Source: an uncultured Lachnospiraceae bacterium | GTDB lineage: Bacteria; Bacillota; Clostridia; Lachnospirales; Lachnospiraceae | Assembly (NCBI GenBank): GCA_947174615.1 | Contig: CAMWJQ010000217.1 | Coordinates: 1 to 6,858, forward strand | Length of the DNA stretch: 6,858 nucleotides | Direction of reading: 5' to 3' | Part shown: one piece after another, positions 4,279 through 6,858 of the stretch | How the letters are laid out: every line of letters begins with the position of its first letter | Position numbering within the stretch: the first letter of the stretch is position 1 | Made by a program: the position numbers and the translations under genes | The notes under the pieces: model-generated | Seen by the model: the letters and a program-made list of their open reading frames with translations, nothing else | Database searches by the model: none | What the model was told of the DNA's origin: nothing

Positions 4279-6108
4279 ATGATTCAGAAAAGAGAAGATG
4301 TCAGAAACGTTGCGATCATTGCCCATGTAGACCACGGCAAAACCACACTGGTAGATGAGCTTTTAAAGCAAAGCGGTGTATTTCGCGAGAACCAGGAAGT
4401 CGCCGAGCGTGTCATGGATTCCAATGACATTGAACGGGAGCGCGGCATCACCATATTATCAAAAAATACAGCTGTTATGTATAAAAATACAAAAATCAAT
4501 ATTATCGACACTCCCGGTCACGCGGACTTTGGCGGCGAGGTGGAGCGTGTCCTCAAGATGGTAAACGGCGTCATCCTTGTCGTTGACGCATTCGAAGGCG
4601 CCATGCCCCAGACAAAATTCGTGCTCAAAAAAGCGCTGGAACTCAAGCTGCCTGTGATCGTGTGCATCAACAAAATTGACCGCCCTGAAGCGCGTGCCTC
4701 TGAAGTCGTGGACGAAGTATTAGAACTGTTTCTGGAGCTGGATGCGGACGATTCGCAACTTGATTGTCCCTTTGTGTTTGCCTCTGCCAAAACAGGCATC
4801 GCCACACTGCAAGAAGATGGAACTGGGGTTGACATGACGCCTTTGTTTGAGACAATCCTTGACTACATTCCAGCGCCAGAAGGAGATCCCGATATTGGAA
4901 CACAAGTTCTGATCAGCACGATCGACTACAATGAATATGTAGGGCGCATTGGTGTGGGCAAAGTGGATAATGGATTGATCGCTGTCAATCAGGAGGTCAT
5001 TATCTGCAACCATCACGAGCCAGACAAACAGAAAAAAGTAAAGGTCAGCAAGCTCTATGAGTTTGACGGTCTCAATAAAATAGAAGTTAAAGAAGCCGGC
5101 ATCGGTTCCATCGTTGCTATATCCGGCATTTCAGATATCCATATCGGCGACACGCTCTGCGCCGTTGACCATATCGTTCCCATTCCTTTCCAGAAAATCA
5201 GTGAACCCACCATAGCGATGCAGTTTATCGTCAATGACTCTCCGCTTGCTGGACAGGAGGGAAAATATGTGACCAGCCGCCATCTGCGTGACAGACTCTT
5301 CCGAGAACTCAACACAGACGTATCCCTGCGCGTTGAGGAGACTGAGAGCGCCGACTCCTTCAAGGTGTCCGGGCGCGGTGAGCTGCATCTGTCAGTCTTA
5401 ATCGAAAACATGCGCCGTGAAGGATTTGAGTTTGCTGTCAGCAAGGCGGAGGTCCTGTACAAAACCGATGAAAATGGCAAGAAACTCGAACCGATGGAGC
5501 TTGCCTATGTGGATGTCCCCGAAGAATTTTCAGGAACAGTCATCGAGAAACTCAGCCAGCGAAAGGGTGAGCTGCAAAACATGGGAAAGGCAAGCGGCGG
5601 TTATGCCCGGCTTGAGTTCTCGATCCCCTCGCGCGGGCTGATCGGTTATCGAGGCGAATTTATGACTGACACAAAGGGCAATGGCATTCTGAATACCACC
5701 TTTGACGGCTATGGTCCCTATAAGGGCGACATCCAGTACCGCAAGCAGGGTTCTCTGATCGCCTTTGAGGCAGGCGAGGCAATCACCTATGGCTTGTACA
5801 ACGCACAGGAACGCGGCACTTTATTCATCGGTCCCGGCGAGAAGGTATACTCCGGCATGGTGGTTGGTCAGAACGGAAAAAGCGAGGATATTGAATTGAA
5901 TGTCTGTAAGAAAAAGCAGCTTACCAACACGCGTTCTTCCAGCGCTGACGAGGCATTGCGCCTCACACCGCCCAAAATATTAAGTCTGGAGCAGGCTCTT
6001 GACTTCATTGATACCGATGAGCTTCTTGAAGTCACTCCTGACAGTCTGCGCATCCGCAAAAAAATACTGGACCCCACGCTCAGGAAACGGGCTGGCATGA
6101 AAAAATAG
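4279..6108 (+). CDS. typA: Translational GTPase TypA/BipA
   Basis: This 609-residue protein has the full BipA length. BipA is an EF-G-like GTPase that binds the ribosome and aids 50S assembly and growth under cold or other stress. All five G motifs are present: AHVDHGKTT (15-23), switch I ERERGITI (52-59), DTPGH (77-81, with catalytic His81), NKID (131-134) and SAK (169-171). Domain II follows (about 205-295), then EF-G-like domains III and V. The C-terminal domain is specific to BipA, with SRGLIGYRGEF about two-thirds along and the KKKQLTNTRSSSADEAL element near residue 540. That C-terminal domain separates it from EF-G and LepA. GGAGG (4268-4272) lies 6 nt before the ATG. It has its own promoter and is followed by a terminator, so it is probably monocistronic. 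The frame is intact. An SD-preceded out-of-frame ATG at 4254 overlaps its start. Confidence 0.98.
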   Translation: MIQKREDVRNVAIIAHVDHGKTTLVDELLKQSGVFRENQEVAERVMDSNDIERERGITILSKNTAVMYKNTKINIIDTPGHADFGGEVERVLKMVNGVILVVDAFEGAMPQTKFVLKKALELKLPVIVCINKIDRPEARASEVVDEVLELFLELDADDSQLDCPFVFASAKTGIATLQEDGTGVDMTPLFETILDYIPAPEGDPDIGTQVLISTIDYNEYVGRIGVGKVDNGLIAVNQEVIICNHHEPDKQKKVKVSKLYEFDGLNKIEVKEAGIGSIVAISGISDIHIGDTLCAVDHIVPIPFQKISEPTIAMQFIVNDSPLAGQEGKYVTSRHLRDRLFRELNTDVSLRVEETESADSFKVSGRGELHLSVLIENMRREGFEFAVSKAEVLYKTDENGKKLEPMELAYVDVPEEFSGTVIEKLSQRKGELQNMGKASGGYARLEFSIPSRGLIGYRGEFMTDTKGNGILNTTFDGYGPYKGDIQYRKQGSLIAFEAGEAITYGLYNAQERGTLFIGPGEKVYSGMVVGQNGKSEDIELNVCKKKQLTNTRSSSADEALRLTPPKILSLEQALDFIDTDELLEVTPDSLRIRKKILDPTLRKRAGMKK

Positions 6109-6116
6109 CCAGCCGT
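6087..6116 (+). repeat. GC-rich hairpin spanning the typA stop codon
   Basis: GGCTGGC (6090-6096) pairs perfectly with GCCAGCC (6108-6114) around an 11-nt A-rich loop holding the last codons and most of the TAG stop (6106-6108). Two further pairs (AC with GT) follow a one-base bulge. No T tract follows, so it is not a terminator alone; it may act as a 3'-end stabiliser next to the true terminator 14 nt downstream. Confidence 0.6.
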
Positions 6117-6144
6117 AACAAATCGAATCTCCCTGCATATAGTA
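6115..6144 (+). promoter_or_regulatory. Candidate promoter overlapping the typA terminator
   Basis: Two readings are possible. As a sigma-A promoter: GTAACA (6115-6120, 4/6), a 17-nt spacer and TATAGT (6138-6143, 5/6). As a late mother-cell (SigK-type) promoter: AC (6118-6119), 16 nt, then CATATAGTA (6136-6144), which fits CATAnnnTA. Either start would fall near 6150, inside the terminator loop, giving a short mRNA that lacks the hairpin 5' arm. Both motifs carry little information and could be chance. Confidence 0.3.
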
Positions 6145-6169
6145 TAAAAAACATATGCAGGGGATTTTT
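6130..6169 (+). terminator. Intrinsic terminator of typA, overlapping the next gene's SD
   Basis: CCCTGCATAT (6131-6140) pairs perfectly with ATATGCAGGG (6153-6162) around a 12-nt A-rich loop, followed by GATTTTTA. The T tract (6165-6169) abuts the ATG of the next gene (6170), and the AGGGGA Shine-Dalgarno (6159-6164) largely lies in the 3' arm. Read-through transcripts would hide the SD in the stem. Confidence 0.85.
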
Positions 6170-6858
6170 ATGTCTGATATCAATAAAGCCGAAACTCCGG
6201 CTTACTCTGGAAACTTAACCTTAAACGTCACATCGTCGCTGGGCTTCATCCCTATAAATAATGCCACTATAACCATCTCATACTCCGGCACACCCAACAC
6301 GGTAATACAGACGCTAAGCACAAATGAATCCGGCAATACGGACACAATCGCGCTCCCCGCTCCGAATCTTTCCTACAGTACTGAAATCAGTGATGTACAG
6401 CCCTACTCCGAATACAATATCTCTGTCACTGCTCCCGGCTACGAGCCTGTATTTATCTCTGGCACGGAGATTCTCCCTGATGTCACGGCAATTCAGCCTG
6501 TCAGCATGAATCCGCTTGAAGTGGACCCCCCTGGAGAGGCTGAGGAGGACATTGTGATACCCGACCATACATTATATGGGGAATACCCGCCCAAAATACC
6601 TGAGGATGAGATCAAACCGATGGACGAAAGCGGGGAGATCGTCCTAAGCCGTGTCGTCATACCGGAATATGTCATTGTGCACGATGGACTGCCGCAGGAC
6701 TCCTCCGCACCCAATTACTATGTGCGGTATACTGACTATATCAAAAATGTCGTGTCGTCTGAGATTTATGCGACATGGCCCGAGAACACAATCTATGCCA
6801 ACACACTGGCGATCATGTCGTTTACGCTGAATCGTGTGTATACGGAGTGGTATCGGAA
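6170..6858 (+). CDS. Cell-wall-related protein: carboxypeptidase-regulatory-like domain plus start of a SpoIID-like domain; 3' end cut by window edge
   Basis: There are 229 codons before the edge, with no stop. Residues 14-115 look like a transthyretin/carboxypeptidase-regulatory beta domain (IPINNATITI at 27-36, TNESGNTDTIALPAP at 51-65, PYSEYNISVTAPGYEPV at 78-94). Residues 117-152 form a Pro/Glu/Asp-rich linker. From about 185, YYVRYTDYIKNVVSSEIYAT, then WPENTIYANTLAIMSFTLNR, resembles the SpoIID/LytB pattern (VVAGEMPASWPLEALKAQAVAARTYAL), which would make Glu198 the counterpart of the SpoIID catalytic Glu. SpoIID is a lytic transglycosylase that acts on peptidoglycan during engulfment. 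I recall similar clostridial proteins that continue into a peptidoglycan-binding domain, which cannot be seen here. No signal peptide is visible at the N-terminus. AGGGGA ends 5 nt before the ATG at 6170; an in-frame ATG at 6155 has no SD. Function is inferred. Confidence 0.75.
   Translation, partial: MSDINKAETPAYSGNLTLNVTSSLGFIPINNATITISYSGTPNTVIQTLSTNESGNTDTIALPAPNLSYSTEISDVQPYSEYNISVTAPGYEPVFISGTEILPDVTAIQPVSMNPLEVDPPGEAEEDIVIPDHTLYGEYPPKIPEDEIKPMDESGEIVLSRVVIPEYVIVHDGLPQDSSAPNYYVRYTDYIKNVVSSEIYATWPENTIYANTLAIMSFTLNRVYTEWYR

Noticed and set aside
5055..5480. Leftward open frame of 141 codons inside typA
   Set aside because: It is antisense to conserved TypA domains, Ser/Arg-rich as expected for a reverse-frame shadow, with no start signal.
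6314..6714. Leftward open frames opposite the SpoIID-like gene
   Set aside because: Both are antisense to a continuous, domain-bearing rightward frame and lack SD sequences.
1..6858. Mobile element, CRISPR array, tRNA or toxin-antitoxin genes
   Set aside because: No long direct or inverted repeats, spaced repeats, cloverleaf-like segments, transposase or integrase motifs or small toxin-like genes were seen.

Overview
The window looks like a piece of chromosome from a Gram-positive anaerobe of the class Clostridia, most likely Lachnospiraceae. The reasons are the gene content (dapA/dapB behind a lysine riboswitch, a BipA/TypA GTPase, a SpoIID-like protein), strong GGAGG-type ribosome binding sites, a consensus sigma-A promoter and intermediate base composition. 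The placement is inferred from recalled family resemblance; no search was run. I see no tRNA, rRNA, CRISPR array, insertion sequence or phage gene.

Layout. Positions 1-2720 hold a leftward unit transcribed from a perfect consensus promoter (TTGACA-17-TATAAT, complement of 2692-2720). Its leader carries a lysine (L-box) riboswitch and an intrinsic terminator. The genes follow in the order dapA, dapB and hisA, and hisA runs off the left edge. DapA and DapB catalyse the first two committed steps of the diaminopimelate/lysine pathway, which also supplies peptidoglycan cross-links. The hisA gene starts 25 nt after dapB, so histidine synthesis appears to be tied to a lysine-sensing leader. This HisA resembles the eukaryotic HIS6 branch of the family rather than ordinary bacterial HisA.

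Positions 2750-4000 hold a second leftward pair. The first gene is a 223-residue protein with two OB folds of the SSB type. It is followed by a short P-loop ATPase of the ATP:corrinoid adenosyltransferase (CobO/CobA/BtuR) family that lacks the usual C-terminal tail. A short GC-rich hairpin after the second gene separates the pair from the dapA promoter.

Positions 4001-4278 are a divergent intergenic region with a clear rightward promoter for typA and no convincing leftward one. TypA (4279-6108) is a complete translational GTPase with all five G motifs. After it come a GC-rich hairpin over its stop codon and an intrinsic terminator. The start of the last gene is packed into that terminator: its Shine-Dalgarno lies in the 3' arm and its ATG directly follows the T tract. 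The gene (6170 to the right edge, partial) encodes a carboxypeptidase-regulatory-like beta domain, a Pro/Glu-rich linker and the start of a SpoIID-like domain. A promoter-like sequence overlaps the 5' half of the terminator.

Most of the window is ordinary housekeeping sequence. The points most worth a second look are the eukaryote-type HisA in a lysine operon, the tandem-OB SSB-like protein paired with a tail-less CobO-like ATPase, and the overlapping terminator, promoter and SD before the SpoIID-like gene. I found no clear evidence of a wholly undescribed multi-gene system.
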